Position numbers and translations under genes: made by a program. From Ascoidea asiatica (lineage: Eukaryota; Ascomycota; Saccharomycetes; Ascoideales; Ascoideaceae): a DNA stretch of 64,000 bases. Below are positions 1-11,405 of the stretch, one piece after another. The DNA lies in NCBI GenBank assembly GCA_001600695.1, contig BCKQ01000003.1, positions 620,001 to 684,000 on the forward strand, given 5' to 3'. Position 1 is the first letter of the stretch. The number at the start of each line of letters is the position of its first letter. The notes below the pieces were generated by a model that was not told the origin of the DNA, searched no databases, and saw only the letters and a list, made by a program, of their open reading frames with translations.

Positions 1-655
1 AGAATATGATTCCAATTTAAGAAATCATTGAAATTATAAAACACCCTGATTTTTTGTTTGAATCGACTTATCAAACAGTAATAAACCTGATTTAGCTCGG
101 AATCATTGTATTCAAAGTGATTAAAAATCAAGGAAACTCTCTTAGCAGTAGTGGAACTTATCTTTTTTCCGTTACTTTTTAAGTAACATAACCGATCTTA
201 AGATAAGTTTAGTAAACAAAATCAAGATAATCTCTGAAAGAGAAGAGACTAAATTTGTAGAAAAGCTGATTATTTTCTACTTTTTTAATTCGATATTTTT
301 GATAAAAGATAAAAAGTTCTTAAATGACTACAGTTATAACTAACATTCCAAACTAAGTTAATCTGGACAATATCTACAGTTGCATACTGCAAAAATGAAA
401 ATAATAGAACTTTTTTGATTCGAAAACTTGATAAAAAAAATGAAATGAACTATATAATATAAAGTTGAAAAAAATATTTAAAAAAATATACAAAAAATTC
501 AAGAAAATTGAAAAAAAAAAAGACAATTCATAATACAATTTTGATATATTCTTTTGTTTTTTTTATAAAAGAAAAATTTGAAAATAAATATGAGCAATTT
601 CAAAAAAGTAAAATAATCCAAAAATTAAACTACAAATATTAAAATTTTCAAAATT
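1..655. other. Left-edge intergenic region
   Basis: AT-rich sequence downstream of the GATA factor gene. I see no coding frame, tRNA or clear repeat. The short string ACACCCTGA at about 43-51 recurs near 3089, on the other side of the gene; its meaning is unknown. Confidence 0.6.
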
Positions 656-2812
656 TCATTTATGATCATTTTTATTAGTGGCATTTTTACTTGAATTAGA
701 ATTTTCTGGTGAAAATAAAGAAGAAGATTGATAAGAAGGTAAAGGAGGCGTCGGCAACTTAGTTTCAGAAGCTGGAGGATAATTAGAAAAAGAATTGAAA
801 GAAGAAGATGGAGTAATTGAATTCATTATACTTTTAAATGGAGGAAGTTTTATTTTAGTATCCTCAATAAGTTTATTGTTATTAGTACAATTTAATGGAG
901 GGGATGGTGGGAAGGATCTATTATATTGATATTGGTTATTATAGTTATTATTACTAAGATTAATACTACCATTGAAGTTTAAAGTACCATTATTCTTATT
1001 GTTTTCAATAGGGAAATCAAGACGATTATTTTTCATTGTATCTCTCAAAGAAGGAAGACGATAATGATGCTGAGAAGGAACTATAGTTTGATCACCAATA
1101 TTTATTTTATCATAAGGTTTTCTTATGAATAAATCTCCATAATCAACATCTCTATTGAAAAATCTTGACATATCATTGTTATAGATACTTCTTAATGGTG
1201 GTAATTGAATCTTGAAAGAGCTAGAATTATTTATAATTTCTTGATTTCTAGAATTATACTTGTTGTGATTTAAATCAGTGAGTGCATTAATAGGAGATGT
1301 AGTTAATGATGTTGGATTCGAAGATGATTTAAAACTACTTAAAATTTTAGAATTATTATTAATTATTTTTATTGGTTCTTTGATTTGACTTACATTTCTT
1401 CTCTTTGTTGATGGTACAATTGGATTTGAAACTGGAAATGATTTTGACTTCAATTTTGAATTTAAGTCTGGGGTTGATATGTTAAGTACATTACCTAAAG
1501 TAAGTTTTTTTGTAGATTTAATGATTGATTTAGAAGTTGTGATATCTTTTAATTTTTCATTATCATTTTCTTCATTACTACTTTCTTTTTCAGATAAGCC
1601 AATATTTCTTCTTCTTCTTTTAATTATTTCTCTTTTCATCTTTGTTGGTCTATGAGATCCATGTAATCTATAATATAAACCACAAGCATTACAAATTACA
1701 TTACCTGAGTCATCTCTTCTCCATAATGGAGTGACAGTTGTTTGACAATTTGTACAAGCAATTGCTATGGTTTCTTCAGTTTCCTCAGCTTCTTCGGATT
1801 TATTGAAATCAATTTCATTCAGATTACTAATACTTTTTTTAAGAAAATTATTCATATTATTAGATATTAAATCTTGATTATAAGTATTTATCCTTATATG
1901 TACATTAGAATTAGAATTTGAATTAGAAGATATAGAGTGAGAGATAGAATTTGAATTTGAATTTGAATTTGAATTTGAATTCAAGTTTGAGTTTGAGTTT
2001 GAATGTATACCTATTGCTCTATTATTGTTAATATTTTGAGATGAAGTTGATATTGAATTTGAATTCGAATTCGAGTTTGAGTTTAAGTTTAGATTTAAAT
2101 TTGAAATTGAATTTGAATCATCAGAAATGTTCTTTGATAATTTAAATTTATTATTATAAGAAGGACAATTTAAACAAGATTTTGAACCACCATTACCAGT
2201 ACAATGACCATCACCTTTACATAATTGTATATTTTTTTTTTTTTCTTTAATTCTAATTAAATGAGGAGGTCTTTTTAAATTAACAGGTCTATGACAATTA
2301 TTTGCTCTATAATATAAACCACAAGCATTACAAATAAGTGTACCATCTGGAGCTCTTCTCCATAATGGAGTTTTCAAAGTTCCACAATTTGAGCATGCTT
2401 GTTTTTGATTTGAAGTATCTATATTTTCTTCATTATTATTATTATCATTGAATAAAGTTAAAGTATTCAGTTTAGTACTCATAGATTGATTAGATACATT
2501 AGATGTATTAGATATGTTAGATATATTGAATGTATTAGACACATTAGGCACATTAGATATATTAGATATGTTTGATATGTGAGATAATTTATTAGATATA
2601 TTGGATATATTAGATATATTAGACAGAGATTTAGAATTTGAAGAATTTAAAGAGTTTGGTATTATAGGAGTATATCTATTATGAATTGTTGTATCTGAGA
2701 TATTGAAAGTATTATTCTTATTGTTATTATTATTATTATTATTATTTTTGTTATGACTATTATTATTGTTATTATTATTGATAATATTATTGATTGAAAA
2801 AGAAAGAGACAT
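656..2812 (-). CDS. SFU1: Iron-responsive GATA repressor (Fep1/Sfu1/SreA type)
   Basis: 718-residue transcription factor with two GATA zinc fingers, C-X2-C-X17-C-X2-C, at about residues 139-163 and 349-373, each followed by a basic tail. Between them, at about 197-222, is a cysteine block with the spacing C-X5-C-X8-C-X2-C. The family knowledge is firm: two fingers flanking this Cys block define the iron-sensing GATA repressors Urbs1/SreA/Fep1/Sfu1, which bind GATA sites and repress siderophore and iron-uptake genes when iron is sufficient; the Cys block is linked to iron or Fe-S sensing. The N-terminus (Asn runs, then repeated SNISN-type units) and the 230-290 region (SNSNSN repeats) are low-complexity. 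The start is the first Met of the open frame. The upstream region is long (about 2.9 kb to EXO1). No iron-uptake genes are neighbours. Confidence 0.93.
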   Translation of the reverse strand: MSLSFSINNIINNNNNNNSHNKNNNNNNNNNKNNTFNISDTTIHNRYTPIIPNSLNSSNSKSLSNISNISNISNKLSHISNISNISNVPNVSNTFNISNISNTSNVSNQSMSTKLNTLTLFNDNNNNEENIDTSNQKQACSNCGTLKTPLWRRAPDGTLICNACGLYYRANNCHRPVNLKRPPHLIRIKEKKKNIQLCKGDGHCTGNGGSKSCLNCPSYNNKFKLSKNISDDSNSISNLNLNLNSNSNSNSNSISTSSQNINNNRAIGIHSNSNSNLNSNSNSNSNSNSISHSISSNSNSNSNVHIRINTYNQDLISNNMNNFLKKSISNLNEIDFNKSEEAEETEETIAIACTNCQTTVTPLWRRDDSGNVICNACGLYYRLHGSHRPTKMKREIIKRRRRNIGLSEKESSNEENDNEKLKDITTSKSIIKSTKKLTLGNVLNISTPDLNSKLKSKSFPVSNPIVPSTKRRNVSQIKEPIKIINNNSKILSSFKSSSNPTSLTTSPINALTDLNHNKYNSRNQEIINNSSSFKIQLPPLRSIYNNDMSRFFNRDVDYGDLFIRKPYDKINIGDQTIVPSQHHYRLPSLRDTMKNNRLDFPIENNKNNGTLNFNGSINLSNNNYNNQYQYNRSFPPSPPLNCTNNNKLIEDTKIKLPPFKSIMNSITPSSSFNSFSNYPPASETKLPTPPLPSYQSSSLFSPENSNSSKNATNKNDHK

Positions 2813-5749
2813 TATTATTAAATAATTTCATATGGTTTAGTTTATCTAAGTCTATGAATTAATTTTTATTTAAATTTTCGATTTCCAAAGAAAATTTAAT
2901 TAATTAATAAAAATATTTTGATCAAAATCCAAGATAAAATGAAAAATTTGTAAGTTTTTATATAAATTTATTATAAGATTTATAAATGATTGATAAGATA
3001 AATATTAAATTAAAAGTTATTTATTGTAAAATTTTTTAGTTTTAAATAAACGTATAATTTATGGAGATAAAGATTAAAAAGATAAAAAACACCCTGAATT
3101 TAAGACAGTATAGAGTAATAAATTGTGAATACTGATCAGTGGCGATTATATTGAAAATTATTGAAATTTAATGAAATTTAATGAAATTTAAGATATTTTA
3201 ATAAATAAAATATAATTTGTGAATTAATCTAATTAATAACAAGTAAGATAAATTGATTATTAACTATTGATTTTAATTTTGACCAAAGTAATGATTGTAT
3301 TATTATATTAATAGAGATTTAACTTATTAAAATAATTTGAAAATATCTTTAAAAGGTATCTTTAAAATGTCTTTAAATAGTTTTTGAAAAGAGGATTTGA
3401 AAAGTATTTATGAATAATTTCAAAAAAGTTCAAAAGTGATTTTTTGAAATACTTTTAATAATTTTATTTTAGAAAAAATTTAAAAGGTTTTAAATTTATC
3501 AAACCCAAGAGAAAGTTTACCAAATTTTAATTTTAATTTTAATTTATTAGTTGTTATTGGTTATATTAACTTTTATTATATAAGTGATTATCAGTTATTA
3601 TTAAAATTATATTATATTATTATAGATAAGATTATATTGATTATAATAATTTGAATATTCTATTTTTATTTCTGAATATATTATTCCAAGAAAATTGTAT
3701 TTCAAGTTGTTATGATTTATTCTTATTACTTTATATTTCTATAATATATTGATATTTTATTATTTTATAATTGTGTTTTATATTTCATATGGCATATTGT
3801 AGTAGTAATATAATATTATACTGTATGTTATTATTGTTATATTGTTATTGTTAGTTACAGCGTCAGTATTATAATTTATTTTTGTTTCACTGATTGATTT
3901 CTTTGATGTTTATCAAAAGAGTGATTTATTCTGATTTATTCTGATTTACTTTCGCTTGCCTGGGCCTACAACTAGAAAAAGGCAAAAAAAAGTCCGGAAT
4001 GGCAGCAGCATCCGGAGTTAGTGCCCAAAGAGGCAACAGTCCAGGGAGTTCACTGACTGTGCCCGGAAATAGGACGGAAAATGGGTGGAAAATGGGTGGA
4101 ACTGCTGCGGAAATGCTGCTTGGGCAGGATGGCCCCAACGGTTGGTGGCCGGAGATAAGAACAGCGCTGATGGAATCGATAACACCACGCCTCAACGCAC
4201 CACACACAAAGCACACAAAAGCACACCAAATCACCACACAAAACATCCACAAACACGCACAAACTCACACAAACACCAGACAAAGCAGCGATTCAATATG
4301 GAAAAGATAGAAAAGATAGAAAAGATAGAAAAAATAGAAAAGAGAGAAGAAAGAGAAATTTTGAAAAGATTACAGCGTTGTTCCAGCCAATAAAAAGTCA
4401 CCAATTGGTCAGCACTCCCAACAAGGAGCTATGGCCTTGCTTTGTTAGCCCTTTAAGGATAGGTTATTTGTAAGCAAATTCTACAACTGGTCTAAACCAA
4501 ATATACTATAAACCATGTGTTTATTTTTACAAGATAATCGTCATGTTTTGTTTATTGTCAATTATTTCTTACTAATATTGTTGATTCTAGCTCAATTTTG
4601 ATCTTGGGGTGTAATTTCTGAAGAAGTACTTGAACCACAATGTGTTTTTAGTTAGGTAGTGGTGGCAATTAGATTCTATGGGCTTTGAAAAAAGTATACT
4701 CTATGGTATAGATTTTACTGATTCTACTATTTTTCTCAAATATTTGCTCTTACTATTATTTTTATTCTCTTATGAAGAAACCGGCAATGATATCCTTTGC
4801 GAATTATAATCTACAGATAGGTCACTGGATTAATGATTAATAATGAATTGATATTAAATTATTGAAAAACTTGAAAAACTTTCAACAATTTTAAATATAA
4901 TATATTAAAATTATCAAATTTTGTTAAATTTATCTAAAATTATTCAAATTGATAGATTTTTCACTGTTTATTTAAGTTCTGTGAAATTATTTAAGTTATT
5001 TAAGTAATATTCACGCAAAAAATACTGATTTTTTAGATAACATCACACAATTTTTAACGTTAAAAAAAGTTGTTGCCAAGACATTGGAGAACAAAAAGTA
5101 ATTCTTGGCTTCAAGCGCGCAATTTTAAGACACTCAATGCAAAAAGCGTAAGCATAAACAACACAAAATCGCGTCTTGAATGCATTTTGTGAAAAATTAC
5201 CGAAAAAGCGATGATTTTAATTAAATTACCTGTTCCAATTGGAATTTAAATAATAATCCACTATTACGGCCGCTCACTAGCCTTATTGTTTTTGTTTTAT
5301 TTTTTTTTTGCTGAAATGGGTCTGATAATAAAATTGCCCCGATGTCTGTTTACGGGGTCTTTAACCCCAAAAACCACAAAAACAAATGGCCTAAGCCAGC
5401 AACGCGTTCGTCCTAAATCACCATTTATGTGTCGCGTTTGTTTTCAATGTTTTTATTGTTTTCAATGTTTTGAAATTATCGAGTACTGTTATTTAATGAC
5501 AAAAAGTAATAAGAATATAGTAAATAATACATTTATTATTGTTTACTTTAATATATACTTACTTATATTACTTTTTTTTTTTTGACATTTTTGTTCCTTT
5601 TTTGTTTCTATTCAGTTTTGATTGTTTTTTTTTCACCTTTTTTTTTTTTATATTCTTTTTTTCTTAAATTCCAATTGGAATTCACATCTCTTTTTTTTTT
5701 TTTTTTTACAATAGAATATAAATTGAAAAAAACTATTCTAAAAAAAATA
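2813..5749. other. Long divergent intergenic region with a GC-rich island
   Basis: About 2.9 kb between the divergently transcribed SFU1 and EXO1. Most is AT-rich. Positions about 3955-4300 form a GC-rich island with CCGG-containing inverted segments, followed by an ACACAAA-rich tract and GATAGAAAA-type repeats (4305-4345). Overlapping short frames here on both strands have no recognisable protein features, so I treat them as chance. A second, smaller GC-richer patch (5270-5450) holds a CCCCG/CGGGG hairpin and one copy of the ACCACAAAAACAAA motif. Long T tracts (5575-5710) lead into EXO1. Confidence 0.5.
5373..5386 (+). promoter_or_regulatory. Shared motif ACCACAAAAACAAA, copy 1
   Basis: Fourteen bases identical to 32632-32645 (same strand) and 62499-62512 (opposite strand). 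The match to the 32.6 kb copy extends for 21 bases in total. It lies about 360 bp upstream of EXO1. Function is unknown. Confidence 0.4.
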
Positions 5750-8338
5750 ATGGGTATTTCTGGATTATTACCATGTTTAAAACCAATTCAAGAAAATACA
5801 TCTTTAAGAAAATATTCTGGTAAAACTTTAGCAATTGATGGTTATTCATGGTTACATAAATCAATTTTAACATGTATTTTTGAATTAAGTCAAAATAAAC
5901 CAACTTTAAAATATCTTAATTATTTTATAAAAAAATTAAATTTACTTTATCATTTTAATATAACTCCATATATTGTATTTGATGGAGATTATTTAAATTC
6001 AAAAAAAAAAACTGAAATTAAAAGAGATTTATTAAGATTACAAAATCTTGAAAAAGGTAATTATTATTATAATAATTTAAAAGATTATAAAAATGCAATG
6101 AATTTTTATCAAAAATCAATTGATATTTCTCCAAATTTTGCAAAAACTATAATTGATTATTTAAAATTGAATAATATTAAATATATTGTTGCTCCATATG
6201 AAGCTGATTCTCAATTAGTTTATCTTGAAAAAAAAAATATTGTTCATGGTATAATTTCTGAAGATTCAGATTTATTAATATTTGGTTGTAAAAAATTATT
6301 AACAAAATTAAATGATTTTGGTGATTTAATTGAAATAAATTCAGAAAATTTTAATAAAATTTCTTTATTTTCAAATTTGAATTATAATCAATTAATTATT
6401 GCTGTAACTTTATCAGGTTGTGATTATTCAAAAGGTTTAAATAAAATTGGTATAAAAACTTCATTAAAATTAATTCAAAATTATAAACATTTTAATAAAT
6501 TAATTTTATTTTTAAGATTCAATAATAAATATCAAATTCCAAAAGATATAAATTTAGAATTTTTAAAAGTTTTTTATTCTTTTAAATATCAATATATTTT
6601 TGATCCAATTGAAAAAAAATTAAAAAATTTAAATGATATTTCAAATTTAATTAATAATATGAAAATTGAAAATGATATAATTCATGATGAAAGTATTTTT
6701 AAAGAAGCAATTGGTAATAAATATGATGATGAAAATTTACATTATTTAATTTCAATTGGTGAAATTGATCCAATTTCAAAAAAACCTTTAATTTCAAGAG
6801 AATTATTATTAGATCCAAATTTTGATATTTCAAAAAAATCAAATCCAATTATAAATAAAAATTATTTATCTCCATTAAATAAAACTGATTGTAAAACTCC
6901 TTCAATTGATAATTTTTTCACTCCAATTTCAAAATCCATAACTAAATCCTTTACTGATATAAAACCTTCTAATAATATTAATCCAAATTTAAATATATCT
7001 CGTCTGAGATCTTTTCAAAATAATTTTAATGTTAAAAGACTTGATGAATATTCAACTCCTTTAAAAAAAAGATTAAGATTATTTAATTTAGAATCTAAAG
7101 TCATTCCATCAATTAACAATTCAAAGACAACTCCTCCCTCAGTAGAAAATTCATTAGTTAATTCCAATCCACTTAATAATACTAAATTATCAACAAAAAG
7201 TAAATTTTTTGCTTTTAAGAATTCTAATTCAGAAAATATAAGTGAAAAAGTAGATAGTTGTAATGAAAAAGAAAATATTAGTGAAAAGGAAAATGATATA
7301 AGTGATATTGATAATGAAAGTAGTGATATTGATGAAAATAACCTTGATCAAGATGAAGTTGATACTATCAATTATGATAACATAAATCAGGATAATAGTA
7401 TCAGTGATATTGATAGAGATATAAGTGATGAAGATAATGATAGAAGTATGAAAGTAAAAGAGCATAAAACAACTAGTTTAATATGTAATTCAAGATTGAT
7501 GGAGTCTAATGAATTATCTCAATCGAATATTCTTGTAAACTCAATAGAAAAGGAAAAAGAAAAAGAAACTATAAATATAAATATGAATATTAATAATCAT
7601 GAATCAGTGCCTATCAAGTCTCAGAATTTTCAAGAATTGAAAGAGTCAAAAGAGTCAAAAAAGATTAAGAATTATGAAAATTATGTAAATTATGAAAATT
7701 TTATTAAAACTAAAGTTTCTAAGAAACTTATAAATTTCAATCAATCAAAAGAAGATAAGTTGCCATTACCTAAAAAAGTTCATACAACTTCTAAGTCAAA
7801 TAATGATTCTCCACAGATATTAGAATCATCGGATATTTGGGATGAAGATGAATTAATTGATAGTGAAGAAGATTTTTATTCTCATGATGAAACTCCTTCA
7901 AAATGCAATAATTCAAATAAAATAATAAATAATTCCAAATTACCAAGAAGAAATTTAAATGAAACTTGTTTAACACCAAAATTATCAGTTTTCAATATAA
8001 GAGAGAAATTTTCATATAAATCAGAAAATGAAATTAAAGATGAAAAACAAATGATTAAGTTGTTAGAAAAACGAAAACCATTACAAGTATTGATAAATGA
8101 AAATACAAATCAAAGAATATCAATTTCTAATAGATCTTCAACTAATTTAAGAAAACTTCCAAATAATAATAATAAAAGAACCATAAGTGGAGCATTATCA
8201 ATTTCAATTAATGAAGAACCAATGAAAAAATTCAAAACCGGTTCTAAACTTCCTGAGTCTCGTAAAGCCCAAAGAAATATAAGTGGGGCCTCTAGAGATA
8301 ATTTTTTTCAAAGATTTGCTTATAAAGCGAATTCTTAG
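5750..8338 (+). CDS. EXO1: Exonuclease 1 (Rad2/XPG family)
   Basis: 862-residue 5'-3' exonuclease and flap endonuclease for mismatch repair and double-strand-break end resection in the nucleus. I chose the ATG at 5750 although the frame is open further upstream, because the family begins MGI(S/Q)GLLP and the upstream part is only T-tract translation. Catalytic residues fall at canonical numbers: D30, D78 (VFDGD), R92, then the EADSQL, SEDSDLLIFG and SGCDYS motifs. The C-terminal half is disordered. It contains a K-S-K-F-F motif (residues 483-487), matching the MLH1-interacting MIP box of yeast Exo1. Two further DNFF strings occur, SIDNFFTP at about 385 and DNFFQRF at the extreme C-terminus; they resemble FF-type partner peptides, which is inference. 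Confidence 0.95.
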   Translation: MGISGLLPCLKPIQENTSLRKYSGKTLAIDGYSWLHKSILTCIFELSQNKPTLKYLNYFIKKLNLLYHFNITPYIVFDGDYLNSKKKTEIKRDLLRLQNLEKGNYYYNNLKDYKNAMNFYQKSIDISPNFAKTIIDYLKLNNIKYIVAPYEADSQLVYLEKKNIVHGIISEDSDLLIFGCKKLLTKLNDFGDLIEINSENFNKISLFSNLNYNQLIIAVTLSGCDYSKGLNKIGIKTSLKLIQNYKHFNKLILFLRFNNKYQIPKDINLEFLKVFYSFKYQYIFDPIEKKLKNLNDISNLINNMKIENDIIHDESIFKEAIGNKYDDENLHYLISIGEIDPISKKPLISRELLLDPNFDISKKSNPIINKNYLSPLNKTDCKTPSIDNFFTPISKSITKSFTDIKPSNNINPNLNISRLRSFQNNFNVKRLDEYSTPLKKRLRLFNLESKVIPSINNSKTTPPSVENSLVNSNPLNNTKLSTKSKFFAFKNSNSENISEKVDSCNEKENISEKENDISDIDNESSDIDENNLDQDEVDTINYDNINQDNSISDIDRDISDEDNDRSMKVKEHKTTSLICNSRLMESNELSQSNILVNSIEKEKEKETININMNINNHESVPIKSQNFQELKESKESKKIKNYENYVNYENFIKTKVSKKLINFNQSKEDKLPLPKKVHTTSKSNNDSPQILESSDIWDEDELIDSEEDFYSHDETPSKCNNSNKIINNSKLPRRNLNETCLTPKLSVFNIREKFSYKSENEIKDEKQMIKLLEKRKPLQVLINENTNQRISISNRSSTNLRKLPNNNNKRTISGALSISINEEPMKKFKTGSKLPESRKAQRNISGASRDNFFQRFAYKANS

Positions 8339-8988
8339 CTGTATTATAATATAACATTATTGCTCTTCAATTCATATCTTCATAGTATTTTAGATTTTTA
8401 TCCTCTTTTTTTGTCCTTTTTTTTAGATATTTTTGTTCTATTCTATTTTTTTATCAGATAATCAACGAAACAAACCCAATTAGATATGGTTTAACTTTAG
8501 AATTTATCAAAAAAGAATTCGCAAAGCTAGAAAACAGGAGGCAAAGTTCCGTTTTTGTAGTATAGACACGGGACTGGATAGTACCAAATAGCACCAGATA
8601 GACTGCGTTAGCGCATTTATGTTTAGAGAAGTGTACTATTTGCTCAGGTTTGAACGCTGTGCGATATAATGAATGTGAAAAAAAGAATAAAAACAAAACA
8701 AAAGCAGGAAGAAAAGCTTTTTGGGCTCAAGCAGACAAAAAACAAAAAACATCAAAGCACAGGAATTGCCAACGTAGAAAGTGAGTGTTCTGGAATATTG
8801 CTATCTGATACAAGCTAACACTTTCAATACATTTGATACGTATACTATTCAAAAGAAGTGTAGAATCTAGTAAAATTATGGCAAAAACAAGGTTTCTTTA
8901 AATAAATACTGGAGATTAAATATTTAAAAGCTAGAAAATACAAATTTCAAACTATTCATAAAATATAATAACTGATACTCCTTTTCTG
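8339..8988. other. Intergenic region EXO1 to C2H2 gene
   Basis: 650 bp with a moderately GC-richer stretch at 8520-8780 that includes a perfect TGCG-TTAG-CGCA hairpin near 8603-8614. An 80-codon open frame on the minus strand (8454-8696) shows no family signature and is probably chance. The segment presumably serves as EXO1 terminator and promoter of the next gene. Confidence 0.45.
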
Positions 8989-10824
8989 ATGTCTAAAAAT
9001 CCTTTATCTATAAATTCATTAATCAACAATGATGATTCAGATATTAATTACAAAGAAATCTCAGAGGATTCAAATGGTTATAGGCAAAAAGAAGAATATC
9101 CTGAAAGAGTTTTAATGAATAATTTCAATAATAAGAATAAGAATAACAATAACAATAAGAGCAATGATAATTATAGTAACTATGATAAAAATGATACTAT
9201 TGTCAATAGAAAAAGTTTAAGTCCATTGATATGTGAATGGGATGAATGCTATGAAACTTTTAAAAATTTGGATAGTTTAGTATATCATATAACTGAAAAT
9301 CATCTTCATGCTAAATGTTGTTATTGGAAAGGATGTCAAAGATATGGAGTAAATCAACCAAGTAGATTTGCTTTAATTTCTCATATTAGATCACATACTG
9401 GTGAAAAACCTTTTTTTTGTATAGTACCAGAATGTTGTAGACATTTTACAAGAAGTGATGGTTTAGCTAAACATATAAGAAATGTTCATAATCAAGTGAA
9501 CTATTATGCAATCACCACCAATAATAATAATAGTAATAATAATAATAATATTAATAATAATGATAAAATGAATATAATATCTCGTCGATCTAGCAACGGA
9601 AGTCATAATAGTAATGGTAATGGAACTACCACTGGAAAGCTTTCTGAAGATAATAAAGATTGTAAAGATTCAATTAATAATTCAAATAATGAAATGATGG
9701 AAAATACATTTCCTTGGTGGTTTGAAAATAAAAACTTATTTCCCAATAGAAAACATAAAGTGGATTATAATATTCCTATTGATAATGATAGTACTGAAAG
9801 TGAAGATCAAAATGAACAAAATGAACAAGAAGAAGAAGAAGAAGAAAAACAAGAAGAGAAAATAGAACAAAAACAGGAAAATGGTTCAATACTGGCAAAT
9901 GAATTATCAGAAGATAATATTGAATATCAATTAGATTTATTAAATGATAAAAGATTTCAAAATGTAAGAAATGCAAGAATGAGATATTTAAAATTAATAG
10001 AATATTTAAATAAAGAAAATTTTAAAAATGATATTGATAAAAGAAATGAATTAATTCATGAAAATTTTTTTAAAAATTCAAATAATGATATAGAAGAGAT
10101 TGAAAAAAATTTAAAAAATTTTGAAAAATCAGAAAAACTAAAATTTAATGAATCACTTGAAGGTGAAAAAGAATTATTGAATTCAAATTTTAAAAAAAGA
10201 AAATTTTTAAATAAAACTAAAAATAAATTTAGTCTGGAAAAGGGTAATGATAAGTTTAGAAATTCAAATAATTATAATATTGTAGATGATATTGAAAATA
10301 ATAATAATAATCATAATAATAATATTAATAATGATAATAATATAAAAAATGAAAATAATAGCTTGAATACTATTGAAAGTAATACATCTACAAAAGTTAA
10401 TAGTACTATTAAACCTAGAAAGAAGTATAAAAAAAAGAATGCTAATATTATTGTAAATAAACCTAGTTCATTATATAATTCATTTGAAAGACAAATAATG
10501 AATGAAATTGCATTGATATGTGAATCAGAAGATTCAGATAATGAAAAAAAAATTATTGAAGATAAAAATAAAGATAAAGATAAAGATAAGGAAAAAGATA
10601 ATATAGATGAAATTAATAATTTAGAAGAATTGAAAAATTTATATAATAAATTGGAAAGAGAATTAAGTTGGAGTTTAGAAGTTAAAAATTTATTAGAAAA
10701 AGATTTAATAAAAACAATGAAAGAGAAAAAAGAAATTTGGATTAAAAAGGAAATAATGTTAGATGCAACTTTTAAATTAGATTTAAATCCTAAAATTGAA
10801 AAAAATATAACAAGAGATGATTAA
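8989..10824 (+). CDS. Three-finger C2H2 zinc-finger protein, Iec1-like
   Basis: 611 residues. Three C2H2 fingers lie at about residues 80-166: C-X4-C-X12-H-X4-H, then C-X4-C-X15-H-X3-H, then C-X4-C-X12-H-X4-H. The second and third are joined by a canonical HTGEKPF linker, and the third contains FTRSDGLAKHIR. This arrangement (EWDEC, a WKGC finger with SRFALISHIRSH, then PEC-type finger with RSD) resembles a fungal family that includes the INO80-complex subunit Iec1 of fission yeast; I recognise the layout but cannot prove orthology. After an Asn-rich and acidic middle comes a conserved-looking C-terminal helical region (about 495-600) with ESEDSD and a charged coiled coil ending in W-containing helices. 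Likely nuclear and chromatin-associated. Converges on MED21. Confidence 0.7.
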   Translation: MSKNPLSINSLINNDDSDINYKEISEDSNGYRQKEEYPERVLMNNFNNKNKNNNNNKSNDNYSNYDKNDTIVNRKSLSPLICEWDECYETFKNLDSLVYHITENHLHAKCCYWKGCQRYGVNQPSRFALISHIRSHTGEKPFFCIVPECCRHFTRSDGLAKHIRNVHNQVNYYAITTNNNNSNNNNNINNNDKMNIISRRSSNGSHNSNGNGTTTGKLSEDNKDCKDSINNSNNEMMENTFPWWFENKNLFPNRKHKVDYNIPIDNDSTESEDQNEQNEQEEEEEEKQEEKIEQKQENGSILANELSEDNIEYQLDLLNDKRFQNVRNARMRYLKLIEYLNKENFKNDIDKRNELIHENFFKNSNNDIEEIEKNLKNFEKSEKLKFNESLEGEKELLNSNFKKRKFLNKTKNKFSLEKGNDKFRNSNNYNIVDDIENNNNNHNNNINNDNNIKNENNSLNTIESNTSTKVNSTIKPRKKYKKKNANIIVNKPSSLYNSFERQIMNEIALICESEDSDNEKKIIEDKNKDKDKDKEKDNIDEINNLEELKNLYNKLERELSWSLEVKNLLEKDLIKTMKEKKEIWIKKEIMLDATFKLDLNPKIEKNITRDD

Positions 10825-10991
10825 GTTGTTTTTCTCCCCCCCCTCTTATAAAAATACTGTAATATATAAAAATTGTATAACTTTATTCTTAGATAGATAA
10901 ACTTAGTGTATTTTTAATGTAAAATAATAAGATAAATAAGATAAATAAAATAAGTTAACAAAATGTAATAAGTAAAATTGTAAAAACTTGA

Positions 10992-11405
10992 TCATTCAAT
11001 TTTACCTAAAAGACCATTAGTTACTTCAATAATCAAATCATTACATTGATCTAATAATTTATCCTTTTCTTGAATTTTTTCTTTTCGTTTTTTTTCAATT
11101 TCAATTAATTGATTTTGTAATGAATTTATTTTTTTAAATTGATATTCAGATGAAACTCCAGCACCTGGTAAAGATTCAACCAATGTAAAAATTTGTCTAG
11201 TTTTTAAAATTATATCAGTTGATAATTCATTAATTGTAGAATTAAAAATTTTTGGATCAAGTACATTATTTTGTGGATCTGACATTTTTTCTTCATCTTC
11301 TGCAGGTATAAAATCATGATTAGAACTAACATAAAATAAAGAAGCACAAAATTGTTCTAAAAGCTGATCCAAGCATACTTGTAATTGGGTGATTCTATCT
11401 GACAT
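10992..11405 (-). CDS. MED21: Mediator subunit Med21 (Srb7)
   Basis: 137 residues, the normal size for Med21. The N-terminus MSDRITQLQVCLDQL followed by EQFCASLFYV is the family signature. The remainder is a helical coiled coil ending in DLIIEVTNGLL. Med21 pairs with Med7 in the Mediator middle module and is essential for RNA polymerase II regulation. The start is the first Met, in register with the family N-terminus. The gene is tail-to-tail with the C2H2 gene (167 bp). Confidence 0.95.
   Translation of the reverse strand: MSDRITQLQVCLDQLLEQFCASLFYVSSNHDFIPAEDEEKMSDPQNNVLDPKIFNSTINELSTDIILKTRQIFTLVESLPGAGVSSEYQFKKINSLQNQLIEIEKKRKEKIQEKDKLLDQCNDLIIEVTNGLLGKIE

Noticed and set aside
3926-4393. 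Four overlapping open frames of 77-108 codons on both strands in the GC-rich island
   Set aside because: They overlap each other in several frames, have no domain or signal features, and GC-rich DNA simply lacks AT-type stop codons.
5582-5749. N-terminal extension of the EXO1 frame (56 residues)
   Set aside because: The extension is the translation of T tracts; Exo1 must begin MGI with Gly2 near the active site.
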